Positions 1 through 6,984 of a stretch of DNA of 11,461 bases are shown here, one piece after another. Position 1 is the stretch's first letter; the number at the start of each line of letters is the position of its first letter. Both the position numbers and the translations under genes were made by a program. Below the pieces are notes generated by a model that did not search any database, had not been told where the DNA came from, and was given only the letters and a program-made list of their open reading frames with translations. The DNA is from Eubacterium sp. (GTDB lineage: Bacteria; Bacillota; Clostridia; Lachnospirales; Lachnospiraceae): the NCBI GenBank assembly GCA_024681495.1, contig JAILAS010000071.1:1-11461 (forward strand). Direction: 5' to 3'.

Positions 1-440
1 ATGTTCAGTCTCCTCAGCAGGCCGCCGGAAAGCTTCTTCGGCTTATACTTCTTGTACTCGGTAAGACCGGTGTACTCGAGCGCCTCTTCGACATACTTCT
101 TCCTCGTATCCTTGTCCTTTATGTAGAGCCCGCAGAAAAAATCCACATTCTCGAGAACATTCAGGGTTTCAATCACCGCGACATTCTGCATTACGACGCC
201 AATCTTCTCCTTGATATCGTATGCCGACGGGGACATGGGCTTTCCGAAAACAGTGATTTCACCCTTGTCGTACTTAAGCAGTGACAGCAGACAGTTTATA
301 GTAGTGGTTTTACCGGAGCCGTTGGGACCGAGCAGTCCCAGAATCTCTCCGTCCTCAACGTGAAGCGAAAAGTGATCGACTGCAATCTGATCTCCGTAGC
401 GCTTTACGAGGTTGTCAATGGTTACAACATTTTGACTCAT
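1..440 (-). CDS. ABC-2-type transporter ATP-binding protein, N-terminal part (runs off the left edge)
   Basis: This is the first 146 residues of an ATP-binding subunit that would power an ABC exporter of the multidrug, antibiotic or ABC-2 class. Visible motifs are Walker A GPNGSGKTT at residues 38-46, a Q-loop (VVMQN, Q85), and the signature LSGGLLRRL from residue 137. Walker B and the H-loop lie outside the window. The start ATG (438-440) follows a GGGAGA ribosome binding site at about 7 nt. The permease is not visible and is presumably further left. The gene follows the kinase/regulator pair in the same direction, but a terminator (738-772) and a 341-nt gap separate them, so it has its own promoter and could be a target of that regulator. 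Exporter class is inferred from the compact NatA/CcmA-like sequence. The substrate is unknown. Confidence 0.93.
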   Translation of the reverse strand, partial: MSQNVVTIDNLVKRYGDQIAVDHFSLHVEDGEILGLLGPNGSGKTTTINCLLSLLKYDKGEITVFGKPMSPSAYDIKEKIGVVMQNVAVIETLNVLENVDFFCGLYIKDKDTRKKYVEEALEYTGLTEYKKYKPKKLSGGLLRRLN

Positions 441-481
441 GTTTCTTCTCCCTTATATGAAATATTTTGCGACCACATATT

Positions 482-600
482 GCGAACGATTCGCCGCATG
501 CCGCATGTGAACTGTAATAAATTCTATAATTGTATTTTAGGGAAACATGTGTCATTTGCGTAGTGCAATGAGTCACGAATCAGAAATGACATTTGTCATT
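482..600 (-). promoter_or_regulatory. Candidate promoter/operator region of the ABC transporter gene
   Basis: The upstream region of the transporter gene carries several inverted repeats. A 16-nt perfect one, AATGACA-TT-TGTCATT, lies at 585-600, a third TGTCATT half-site at 550-556, and GCGAA-CGA-TTCGC at 482-494 in the leader. A weak minus-strand promoter may be ATGACA (551-556 region) followed 15 nt later by TACAAT, but the spacing is short. Symmetric elements like these suit binding of a dimeric repressor or response regulator. No regulator gene is visible to the left. The pattern is seen directly; its role is inferred. Confidence 0.35.
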
Positions 601-668
601 CGATGAAAAAGAGGCCGGACGAATCGACGCCGTGCGCATGGGTTTTGGGATTATGTTAACCAACGTCG

Positions 669-718
669 GGTTCTCTCAGCCTCCCGGGGGATATTAATCG
701 TCGGGAGCTGAGAGAGCC
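669..718. other. Long imperfect stem-loop in the gap between the response regulator and the ABC gene
   Basis: Bases 672-686 pair with 702-715 over 14 base pairs with one bulged C. The stem extends outward by a T-G wobble and two more pairs (669-670 with 717-718). The loop is 15 nt (687-701). There is no T-tract on either side, so it is not a standard intrinsic terminator. It lies just beyond the terminator of the response-regulator operon and about 230 nt upstream of the ABC gene start. It could be a REP-like palindrome, part of an RNA leader, or a back-up transcript-end structure. Confidence 0.55.
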
Positions 719-737
719 GGCGGTAAACTTAAAACAT

Positions 738-772
738 AAAAAAGCGCCCGAAGCGTAATCGCTTCCGGCGCT
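738..772 (-). terminator. Rho-independent terminator after the response regulator gene
   Basis: Downstream of the regulator stop codon, 13-nt arms at 743-755 and 760-772 pair with a single mismatch around a 4-nt loop (756-759). On the minus strand this GC-rich stem (AGCGCCGGAAGCG arm) runs directly into TTTTTT (738-743). The stem starts only 9 nt past the stop codon. It ends the kinase/regulator transcript. Confidence 0.87.
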
Positions 773-781
773 CAATTTATT

Positions 782-1390
782 TCACTTCAGGTACCTGCGG
801 ATATCTCCCCGCTTCTCCAGCCCCATCTTCTCCTTCACTGACGCCACCAGCTTCTTCACGTACGGCATCGAGATATAGAGGATATCGCAGATCTCCCGGT
901 CGGATCTAAACTCCGCCATAAGCCGGGCGACATCCATCTCGCGATCTGTCAGAGGCCTGTTGAGTCCTGCCATCTTGGATTCGTCGAGCATGCCGCGATC
1001 GATGTTTACGGCGTAGAGGTCCAGGTAGTGCTGAACCCTCGCTAGAAGAACCTTTCCGGCCACAGGTTTTTTCAGGTAATCCACCACGTCCATCTCCAAC
1101 CCCCGGCACTCCGCGTATTCGTCGGTGATGCCGGTCAGAAATACCACGGGAATCTTCTTCCAGTCCGCATTTTCCTTAAGCTTGCCGAGGACCTCGTACC
1201 CGTCCATGCCGTGCATAGAGATATCCAGCAATATCAAATGCGGGTCGAACGCCTTAGCCCTAAGCGTCTCCAGAGCAGCCTCTCCCGAAGATTCGCAACA
1301 TACGTCATAGAGGGACTCGAGCTGCTCCTTCATTAGCTCCAGCACGTTCTTATCGTCGTCGATGAGCATCACTTTTTTTCTGTCCATCAT
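782..1390 (-). CDS. Response regulator: receiver domain plus LuxR-type DNA-binding domain
   Basis: This is the transcriptional output of the phosphorelay encoded with the hybrid kinase. Residues 5-125 form a receiver domain with the acidic cluster D11-D13, phosphoacceptor D56 (LILLDIS), T86 and K108 (YLKKP). Residues about 146-202 form a LuxR/GerE-type helix-turn-helix beginning LTDREMDVARLM. The recognition-helix region (YISMPYVKKLVASVKEKMGL) departs from the usual S-x-x-TVKxH pattern, so its DNA site may be unusual. The gene overlaps the kinase by 4 nt (ATGA), which implies translational coupling. The first ATG (1388-1390) sits almost against the GGGGAG ribosome binding site, so the second Met codon (1385-1387) is the better-spaced start, giving 201 residues. 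A strong terminator follows. Target genes are unknown; the transporter to the left is one candidate. Confidence 0.95.
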   Translation of the reverse strand: MMDRKKVMLIDDDKNVLELMKEQLESLYDVCCESSGEAALETLRAKAFDPHLILLDISMHGMDGYEVLGKLKENADWKKIPVVFLTGITDEYAECRGLEMDVVDYLKKPVAGKVLLARVQHYLDLYAVNIDRGMLDESKMAGLNRPLTDREMDVARLMAEFRSDREICDILYISMPYVKKLVASVKEKMGLEKRGDIRRYLK

Positions 1391-3573
1391 TCTCCCCTTA
1401 TCTTCTCTTCAAGCACCGCGATTCCCCTGCACACGCGCTCGTATTCCGCGAGCAAAATGCCGTGAATCGCCACCGCAAAAGTATCGTCCTCCCGAAACTC
1501 CACGGCCGCGGCCATCTCCGACAGGAGATCCGCTCCGATGCCCTTCGCCATGGACTTCAACGAATGAATCTGTATGTAGTAGTTGCCGTCAATCACAGGC
1601 TCGTCGCTGAGCACCGAATTCTCCCCGGCGTAATTCTCGAAAAGATGCATGCGCATTATGAGCTCCTCGACGCTGCCCGCATTGTTTTCCAGAGCGAGAT
1701 TCAGGTCGATGCCGTATGCCATGAGGATGTCCTGCCAGCCCTCGAGGTTATCGCGGGTCAGGCCGCCCTCCTCCTTGCCCTGTATGGAGACGACCTTATC
1801 GGGCACGAACTCACGGAGCGCGTCGTACAGACGCGAGGAACTGATGGGCTTGGACAAAAATCCCGAGAACCCGTGAGCCAAAAGCCGCTGCTCCACGCCA
1901 TTCATTATATCGGCCGTCAATGCGACTATCGGGGCTTCGAACCCGGGATACTCCTCATGAATCTTCTCGAGGGTTTCCTCGCCGTCCATCCCGGGCATTC
2001 TGAGGTCCATCAGGACCAGGTCGTAATCTTTTATGTCAACCATCTCGAGCGCTTCGTATCCGCTCTCCACGTCATCTATCTGCACCAGCGCGGGCGCGAG
2101 AAGCTCCACGACGACCTTGCGGTTGAACGCATTGTCGTCCACGACGAGTATGCGGGCCTCGGGTGCAACGATATGCTCGGTCTTCTTCTCACGCGCGGCG
2201 TCGTCCGCGGTCGGAGCAATCGTCCAGGCATCCACCTCCTGTGGTATCGTGACCGTGAATACCGTGCCCTCTCCCGGATTGCTCTCGCAGAAGACGGTGC
2301 CGTTCATGGTCTCGGTCAGCTCGGAGACAATGGACAGGCCCAGGCCCGTGCCGGAGTTGCCGCGCACGTCCTCCTGCATGCCGCGCTCGAAGGGCATGAA
2401 GATTCTGTCGATGTCCTCGGGGGCGATTCCCACTCCCGTGTCCCTGACGAGGATGGTAAGCATCATCTTGGACGAGCCCTGCTGCCCGGCCTCATTATCC
2501 GGGCTCTCCAGCGACACGTACATTCCGACCGAACCCTCCTCGGTGTATTTCACGGCGTTGCCCATGAGGTTGTTCACTATCTTAAGCAGGGACTCCTCGT
2601 CACCGCGAAGTGTCCCGCCGAAATCGGTGTTGTAAAGGAACTCGAAGTCAAGCCCGCGAGAGCCGGTCCTGACCTCCCAGATGTCCGCCAGGTCTCTGAA
2701 GAATCCCTTTGGATTGTATGGGATGCTCTTGAGGCGGAACTTTCCGGACTCTATCTTCGAGATGTCCAGCATGTCGTTTATAAGTGAGAGGAGGATCTCC
2801 CCCGATACGTCGCTGTTGTTTACCCAGTCCTTGATTTCGCGGGAGGATGTGTTCTGGACTATCAGCTCATTCATGGCCAGGATGGTATTAAGGGGCGTCC
2901 TTATGTCGTGGCTCATCTTGGCCAAAAAGTCGCTCTTGGCCTCGTCGGCCTTCCTCGCCTCAATGACGGCCCGGTTAAGCTCTTCCTGCTTTCTCTTATA
3001 CACTCGAATCTGGAGGAACATCGTCACGGCCAAAGTCACAGAAACTATGCTCTGACACGTTACCACATCGATAAGAAAAGCCCGGTCGTCCAGTATGCTT
3101 TCGGCGGGCAGGGGATTATGGTAGGCAAAGAAGCAAAGCCCGCCGTACCACACCAGTTCGACCACTACCAGAAAAGGCATTACCGGACCGTCCAACATAA
3201 AGGCCGTAAACACGACCGCGAAAATAAAGAAACTCGGAACGCCGCTCTTGTAGCCGCCGCCCGAGAAAAAAAGCAACGTAAAAAGGCCGATAAAAATGAC
3301 CACAACGGTCAGAATCATCGCGCCCTTGTAACGCCCTGTCCTATGGGTATAGACGAGCAAAACGACTGAGAACACCGCGCCCAGAAGGTTCTGGATGACA
3401 GCGTCCATGCCGATTCCGGCCACGTAGTTATACAGACCGGTAATTACGGAAACCAGGGCCCCGCCCGCCGCCAGTATATGGAAGGCGCTGACCTGAATGT
3501 CCACGTTCTCCGGCATGAGATACCTCAACACAGGATTTATGTATTTTTCTTTAAAGGATCCCATCACGCTCAT
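1387..3573 (-). CDS. Membrane hybrid sensor histidine kinase with receiver and HPt domains
   Basis: This 728-residue multidomain kinase appears to hold the first three steps of a His-Asp-His-Asp phosphorelay. Residues about 28-190 contain five or six hydrophobic segments with only short loops, so the stimulus is probably sensed in or near the membrane. A short coiled region leads to the dimerisation domain with H222 (SHDIRTPLN). The ATPase domain shows the N box (NNLMGNAVKYT, 334-344), G1 box DTGVGI (378-383) and G2 box GTGLGLS (408-414). A receiver domain follows, with D479/D480, phosphoacceptor D523 (LMDLRMPGMDG), T553 and K575. The C-terminal domain carries an HPt-like motif IHSLKSMAKGIG with H670. 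The likely relay is H222 to D523 to H670, then D56 of the adjacent regulator. The start is preceded by AGAGGGG at about 4 nt, and a promoter lies 45 nt upstream. The signal is not deducible. Confidence 0.97.
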   Translation of the reverse strand: MSVMGSFKEKYINPVLRYLMPENVDIQVSAFHILAAGGALVSVITGLYNYVAGIGMDAVIQNLLGAVFSVVLLVYTHRTGRYKGAMILTVVVIFIGLFTLLFFSGGGYKSGVPSFFIFAVVFTAFMLDGPVMPFLVVVELVWYGGLCFFAYHNPLPAESILDDRAFLIDVVTCQSIVSVTLAVTMFLQIRVYKRKQEELNRAVIEARKADEAKSDFLAKMSHDIRTPLNTILAMNELIVQNTSSREIKDWVNNSDVSGEILLSLINDMLDISKIESGKFRLKSIPYNPKGFFRDLADIWEVRTGSRGLDFEFLYNTDFGGTLRGDEESLLKIVNNLMGNAVKYTEEGSVGMYVSLESPDNEAGQQGSSKMMLTILVRDTGVGIAPEDIDRIFMPFERGMQEDVRGNSGTGLGLSIVSELTETMNGTVFCESNPGEGTVFTVTIPQEVDAWTIAPTADDAAREKKTEHIVAPEARILVVDDNAFNRKVVVELLAPALVQIDDVESGYEALEMVDIKDYDLVLMDLRMPGMDGEETLEKIHEEYPGFEAPIVALTADIMNGVEQRLLAHGFSGFLSKPISSSRLYDALREFVPDKVVSIQGKEEGGLTRDNLEGWQDILMAYGIDLNLALENNAGSVEELIMRMHLFENYAGENSVLSDEPVIDGNYYIQIHSLKSMAKGIGADLLSEMAAAVEFREDDTFAVAIHGILLAEYERVCRGIAVLEEKIRGE

Positions 3574-3617
3574 ACGCCCCTCTAACCCTCGCTGCTACAA
3601 GATTTCCTACGAAACCC

Positions 3618-3646
3618 ATTATAGTTTATCCGATGGGCGGCGTAAA
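3618..3646 (-). promoter_or_regulatory. Sigma-70-type promoter for the kinase/regulator operon
   Basis: On the minus strand, TTTACG (-35, 3641-3646) is separated by exactly 17 nt from a perfect TATAAT (-10, 3618-3623). The expected start site is near 3611, leaving a leader of about 38 nt before the kinase ATG. An imperfect inverted repeat GATTTC-CTAC-GAAACC (3601-3616) covers the predicted start site and might be a regulator site. The operon can therefore be transcribed independently of the zinc genes upstream, although read-through is also possible because no terminator is visible between them. Confidence 0.68.
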
Positions 3647-3658
3647 TGCTACATCCTA

Positions 3659-3670
3659 AAAGTATACTTT
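3659..3670. repeat. Perfect 12-nt palindrome between the lipoprotein gene and the kinase promoter
   Basis: AAAGTATACTTT is a perfect palindrome that overlaps the lipoprotein stop codon (3669-3671). It lies 12 nt upstream of the -35 element of the kinase promoter. Its position would suit an operator or an upstream activator site. It is too AT-rich and short to be a convincing terminator. Confidence 0.4.
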
Positions 3671-4262
3671 ATTGCACCCGGGTCGCATTCCTCAGAGTGC
3701 AATACGTAATGTCATCCTCATCATAGGTATCGAATGTCCCCACCACGGTCACCTCTTCACCGTCCTCCTCGGGATAATCGTCCTCATCGGTGAGCACGAA
3801 CTCTATGCCCTGCGAACAGCACGCCGTGGCGTCCTGGATAACGCAGCAGTGGTAGACGATTCCCGTGGTCTCGTCCTTAAATCGAGAGTAGAGGCCGGTC
3901 ATCTTAACAACCTTGCCCATGTAGTCCTCGGGGGTGACCATCATGTTGTAAACCTCGGAGTATACCATGGTGCTGGAAAGCGCGGTGAGGTCCACGTCTA
4001 CGCCCTGGGTGGAGCTCATAGCATCCTCGGCTTCCTCCTCGGCCTTTTCGTTTTCGGCCTCGGTCTCTTCCTCCTGCTCTTCGAGGTAGTCCTCGACATC
4101 CTCCTCGATGTCCACCTCGCCGTCGTCCTCATTGGCCTCCTGTGCCTCGATGGCATCGGCCACGGTGGACGAGACATCGCCGCTCGCAGAGGATGAACCG
4201 CCGCAGCCCGTCAATGCCAAAGCGGCCGTCACGCATAGAATCAGCAAAAGCTTATTTCTCAT
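3669..4262 (-). CDS. Lipoprotein with acidic tract and cysteine cluster, last gene of the zinc operon
   Basis: This is a 197-residue predicted lipoprotein. The signal peptide ends in a lipobox LTGC with C20 as the lipidated residue. A Ser-rich linker follows, and residues about 37-80 are dominated by Glu and Asp. The C-terminal part (about 95-197) contains GKVVKMTGLYSRF, then a cluster H138, C139, C140, C148, C149 and a further cysteine near the end. The pattern of a small beta-rich domain with a Cys-Cys pair recalls the C-terminal part of the YcgQ/DUF1980 family, but that resemblance is from memory and needs a profile search. The start chosen (ATG 4260-4262) has AAGGAG upstream and lies 2 nt after the znuB stop; a longer reading from 4301 would put residues before the signal peptide. 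Context suggests extracytoplasmic zinc binding or handover, which is inference. Confidence 0.85.
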   Translation of the reverse strand: MRNKLLLILCVTAALALTGCGGSSSASGDVSSTVADAIEAQEANEDDGEVDIEEDVEDYLEEQEEETEAENEKAEEEAEDAMSSTQGVDVDLTALSSTMVYSEVYNMMVTPEDYMGKVVKMTGLYSRFKDETTGIVYHCCVIQDATACCSQGIEFVLTDEDDYPEEDGEEVTVVGTFDTYDEDDITYCTLRNATRVQ

Positions 4263-4264
4263 TT

Positions 4265-5104
4265 CTAATTTCTCCTTATTAAAGCTCCGACCAGATAGCA
4301 AATGGCGAAGGCCACCACGTCAGCAGCCACGATGGTCGAGCCGACCGGCGTGCCCGCAACTATCGAAACCAGGATGCCCGCCAGCGCGCAGATTACCGAG
4401 AGTACGGCCGAGCACACAGTCACAGCCCTAAAGCTGTTGAACAGCCTCATCGCCGAAAGCGCCGGGAATATGACCAGGGCCGAGATCAGAAGCGATCCTA
4501 CCAGATTCATGGCCAGAACGATGATTACCGCGATCACAATCGCGATAAGAAGGTTATATCTGTCGGCGCGAACGCCCGTGGCCCTCGAGAAGTTCTCGTC
4601 GAAGGTCACCGCAAAAATCTTGTTGTAAAAGAGCACGAAGATGACTACCACCGCCACCGACAGCACGGCGCACAGTGCCACTTCCCACGAGGTCAGCGTC
4701 AGTATCGACGTGGAGCCGAAAAGCGTGCTGCACACGTCTCCGGTGAGGTTGCTCGACGTGGAGAAGATGTTCATTATCAGATAGCCGAACGCCAGGGCGC
4801 CCACGGAGATCATGGCGATGGCCGCGTCTCCCTTTATCTTCGTATTCTGCCCCGTCCTAAGGAGCAATACGGCGCTTATAACCGTGACCGGCATAACGAT
4901 AATCGTCTCGTTGGTAAGGTTCAACACGGCCGCAATCGACATGGCACCGAAGGCAACATGGGACAGTCCGTCTCCTATGAAAGAAAACCTCTTAAGGACC
5001 AGGGTGACGCCCAAAAGCGATGAGCACAGTGCGATGAGCACGCCCACTATAATGGCGTACCTCACGAAGGGGTATTCCAGATACATTGCAAGCGTCTCTA
5101 TCAT
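4265..5104 (-). CDS. znuB: Zinc ABC transporter permease (ABC-3 family)
   Basis: This is the membrane subunit of a high-affinity metal uptake ABC transporter, which moves the ion delivered by the lipoprotein ZnuA using ATP hydrolysed by ZnuC. The protein has 279 residues, normal for the ABC-3 family, and is almost entirely hydrophobic, with roughly eight membrane-spanning segments. Family-typical stretches include FSFIGDGLSHVAFG near residues 40-53 and the central GSLLISALVIFPALSAM region that contacts the ATPase. The start codon overlaps the znuC stop as ATGA, implying translational coupling, and the stop lies 2 nt before the lipoprotein start. Members of this family carry Zn, Mn or Fe. Zinc is preferred here because of the Fur-family gene and the accessory proteins in the same cluster. 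Confidence 0.95.
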   Translation of the reverse strand: MIETLAMYLEYPFVRYAIIVGVLIALCSSLLGVTLVLKRFSFIGDGLSHVAFGAMSIAAVLNLTNETIIVMPVTVISAVLLLRTGQNTKIKGDAAIAMISVGALAFGYLIMNIFSTSSNLTGDVCSTLFGSTSILTLTSWEVALCAVLSVAVVVIFVLFYNKIFAVTFDENFSRATGVRADRYNLLIAIVIAVIIVLAMNLVGSLLISALVIFPALSAMRLFNSFRAVTVCSAVLSVICALAGILVSIVAGTPVGSTIVAADVVAFAICYLVGALIRRN

Positions 5105-5814
5105 AATGCCTCACCACCTTCCTGCTGCATGAGGAACAGTTTCCCCGCAGGGCTGCTCAAATACTCCTCCCTGGTTCCAAAGAAGACGGAATCTCCTATG
5201 TGAAGAATGTGACTGGCGTAACGAATCGCCGCGGATATGTCGTGGGAAATCATGATTATTGTGATCCCATCCTTATTCAGATCCTCGATGAGGCTGTACA
5301 TCTCCGCAGTGACCATGGGGTCGAGACCCGAAACGGGCTCGTCCAAAAGCAGGATTTTACCTGTGGCGCACAGCGCACGCGCGAGGAGCACCCTCTGCTG
5401 CTGACCGCCCGAAAGCTCTCTGTAGCAACGGTCGGCCAGATCCAGGATGCCCATCCTCTCCATGTTCTGCCTGGCCTGTGCCTTCTCCGCCTTGTTGTAA
5501 AAGGGGCGAAGGCCGCAGCTGGCCTGGAATCCGGAGATGACGATTTCCTTGACCGATGCGGGGAAATCCTTCTGCACGAGTGTCTGCTGCGGCAGGTAGC
5601 CAATCTCATTCTTCTTAAGCCCATCACCAATCAGAATCTGACCGTCGATCGGATCCTGAAGATTCAGTAAGGTTTTCATAAGCGTGGATTTTCCGGAGCC
5701 GTTCTCCCCGACAATGCACAGGTAATCCCCCGCATTAACGGTGAAGTTCAGCCCTTCGACTACGGCTCGGGAGTCATATCCCGGCGCCAGATTCTGAACG
5801 GTGAGTAAAGCCAT
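5101..5814 (-). CDS. znuC: Zinc ABC transporter ATP-binding protein
   Basis: This 237-residue cytoplasmic ATPase energises uptake through ZnuB. All nucleotide-binding motifs are present: Walker A GENGSGKST (36-43), Q-loop at Q76/Q77, signature LSGGQQQR (134-141), Walker B ILLLDEP with catalytic E159, and the switch histidine H191 (ISHD). The length is typical for this family. The start is 13 nt after the znuA stop; its AGGAGG site overlaps that stop codon, 10 nt from the ATG, so translation is probably coupled. The stop overlaps the znuB start. Metal specificity cannot be read from the ATPase itself and rests on context. Confidence 0.96.
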   Translation of the reverse strand: MALLTVQNLAPGYDSRAVVEGLNFTVNAGDYLCIVGENGSGKSTLMKTLLNLQDPIDGQILIGDGLKKNEIGYLPQQTLVQKDFPASVKEIVISGFQASCGLRPFYNKAEKAQARQNMERMGILDLADRCYRELSGGQQQRVLLARALCATGKILLLDEPVSGLDPMVTAEMYSLIEDLNKDGITIIMISHDISAAIRYASHILHIGDSVFFGTREEYLSSPAGKLFLMQQEGGEAL

Positions 5815-5827
5815 AAAAAAGCGCCTC

Positions 5828-6901
5828 CTACTTCAATGCTTCCTTAAGCACGGCGAGATTATCCTCCATAACGGACAGGTAAGTCACGCCGTTTGCCACG
5901 TCCTCAGCGGTCGTGGACTGCATGGAGTCCATGGAAAGGATCTGCTGATCCTTGGACTCGGTATTCTCTATGATGGTCTGCGCGATCTTCTGATCGCTGT
6001 TTTCTATGGTAAGAACGGTGCCAAGCGAGAGCTCATCGACCTTCCCGGCCAGGAATGTGATGGTCTCGAAGCTGGCCTCAGTCTCGGCGGAGCAGCCTAC
6101 GAACGCTGCGTAGTAGGAGAGTCCGTAGTCATCCACCAGATAGCGGAAGGGGAAGCGGTCTCCGAAGAGAAGGGTCTTCTGCGAAGCCGCCTCTACTGCT
6201 GCCTCATACTCCGCGTCGAGAGCGTTGAGCTGCTCAATGTAAGCTGCGGCATTGGCTGCGTATGCATCGGCGTTCGCGGAATCCGCGGTCTGAAGCGCCT
6301 CGCCGATGCACTCGACCAGGGCGGCGGAGTTCTTGAGCGAGAGCCATACGTGCTCGTCGTACTCGACCTCCTCTTCGCCTTCCTCGGACTCACCGTCCTC
6401 AGCTTCTTCCTCTTCCTCGCCTTCCATGCCTTCTACGAGCTCCTCCTCCTTTACGGATTCTCCGAGCTCATCGAGCAGATTGATGACGATCATATTCTCG
6501 TTGGTGGACTCCTTAAGGGCATCATCCACCCAGGAGTCGGACTCACCGCCCACGTAGATGAACACGTCGCAGGTGGAAATATTCATGATGTCCTCAACGG
6601 TGGGCTGATAGCTGTGAAGATCCACGCCGTCGTCGAGGAGCATGGTTACCTCGGCGTTCGACGCATTGTCACCCAAAACGTTCATCACCCAGTCATACTC
6701 GGGGAAAATGGTGGTAACTATCTGAAGCGAATCGCCGTCCTGAGTGTCGGCTGACGCATCGGCCGAAGAATCGGCGGATGCTGCACTCGCGGAAGCGTCG
6801 GCGGACGCACCGTCGGACGACTCCTGTGCGGATGAGCCGCAAGCCGCCAGGCAGCCCATCATCATAACAGCGGCAACTAAAAGTGATATATATTTCTTCA
6901 T
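5828..6901 (-). CDS. znuA: Zinc ABC transporter substrate-binding lipoprotein with acidic loop
   Basis: This is the extracytoplasmic binding protein that captures the metal for ZnuB/ZnuC. The signal peptide ends in a lipobox LAAC (C21), followed by a Ser/Ala/Asp-rich linker to about residue 58. The cluster A-I fold starts at QIVTTIFPEYDW. Likely ligands are H96 (DLHSYQPT) and H184 (DEHVWLSL). The third position, usually His in FHDAF-type proteins, reads FGDRFPFRYLVDDYGL (247-261), a variant I associate with a Firmicutes subgroup. Residues about 149-183 form a loop very rich in Glu, where many zinc-specific homologues have a His-rich loop. The 357-residue length reflects this loop and the linker. 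The start has GGAGG 10 nt upstream. The preceding small membrane-protein gene ends 83 nt upstream, with no convincing promoter in between, so it is probably in the zur transcript. Confidence 0.94.
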   Translation of the reverse strand: MKKYISLLVAAVMMMGCLAACGSSAQESSDGASADASASAASADSSADASADTQDGDSLQIVTTIFPEYDWVMNVLGDNASNAEVTMLLDDGVDLHSYQPTVEDIMNISTCDVFIYVGGESDSWVDDALKESTNENMIVINLLDELGESVKEEELVEGMEGEEEEEAEDGESEEGEEEVEYDEHVWLSLKNSAALVECIGEALQTADSANADAYAANAAAYIEQLNALDAEYEAAVEAASQKTLLFGDRFPFRYLVDDYGLSYYAAFVGCSAETEASFETITFLAGKVDELSLGTVLTIENSDQKIAQTIIENTESKDQQILSMDSMQSTTAEDVANGVTYLSVMEDNLAVLKEALK

Positions 6902-6984
6902 GGATTAAAAACCTCCGTAATTATCTAGTATTATGTAAACTTGGGTTTGGAGTCCCGGGAGTGTCCTAGGTACTCCGACGGAGC

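Noticed and set aside
360..563. Plus-strand open frame of 67 codons at the ABC gene start
   Set aside because: It is antisense to the start and leader of the ABC ATPase, without a ribosome binding site or domain.
1462..2787. Plus-strand open frame (441 codons) opposite the hybrid kinase
   Set aside because: It lies entirely antisense to the conserved kinase and receiver domains, and its His/Leu/Arg-rich product has no recognisable fold.
4263..4301. Thirteen-residue N-terminal extension of the lipoprotein
   Set aside because: It overlaps znuB and would place charged residues before the signal peptide. The ATG at 4262 has a good ribosome binding site.
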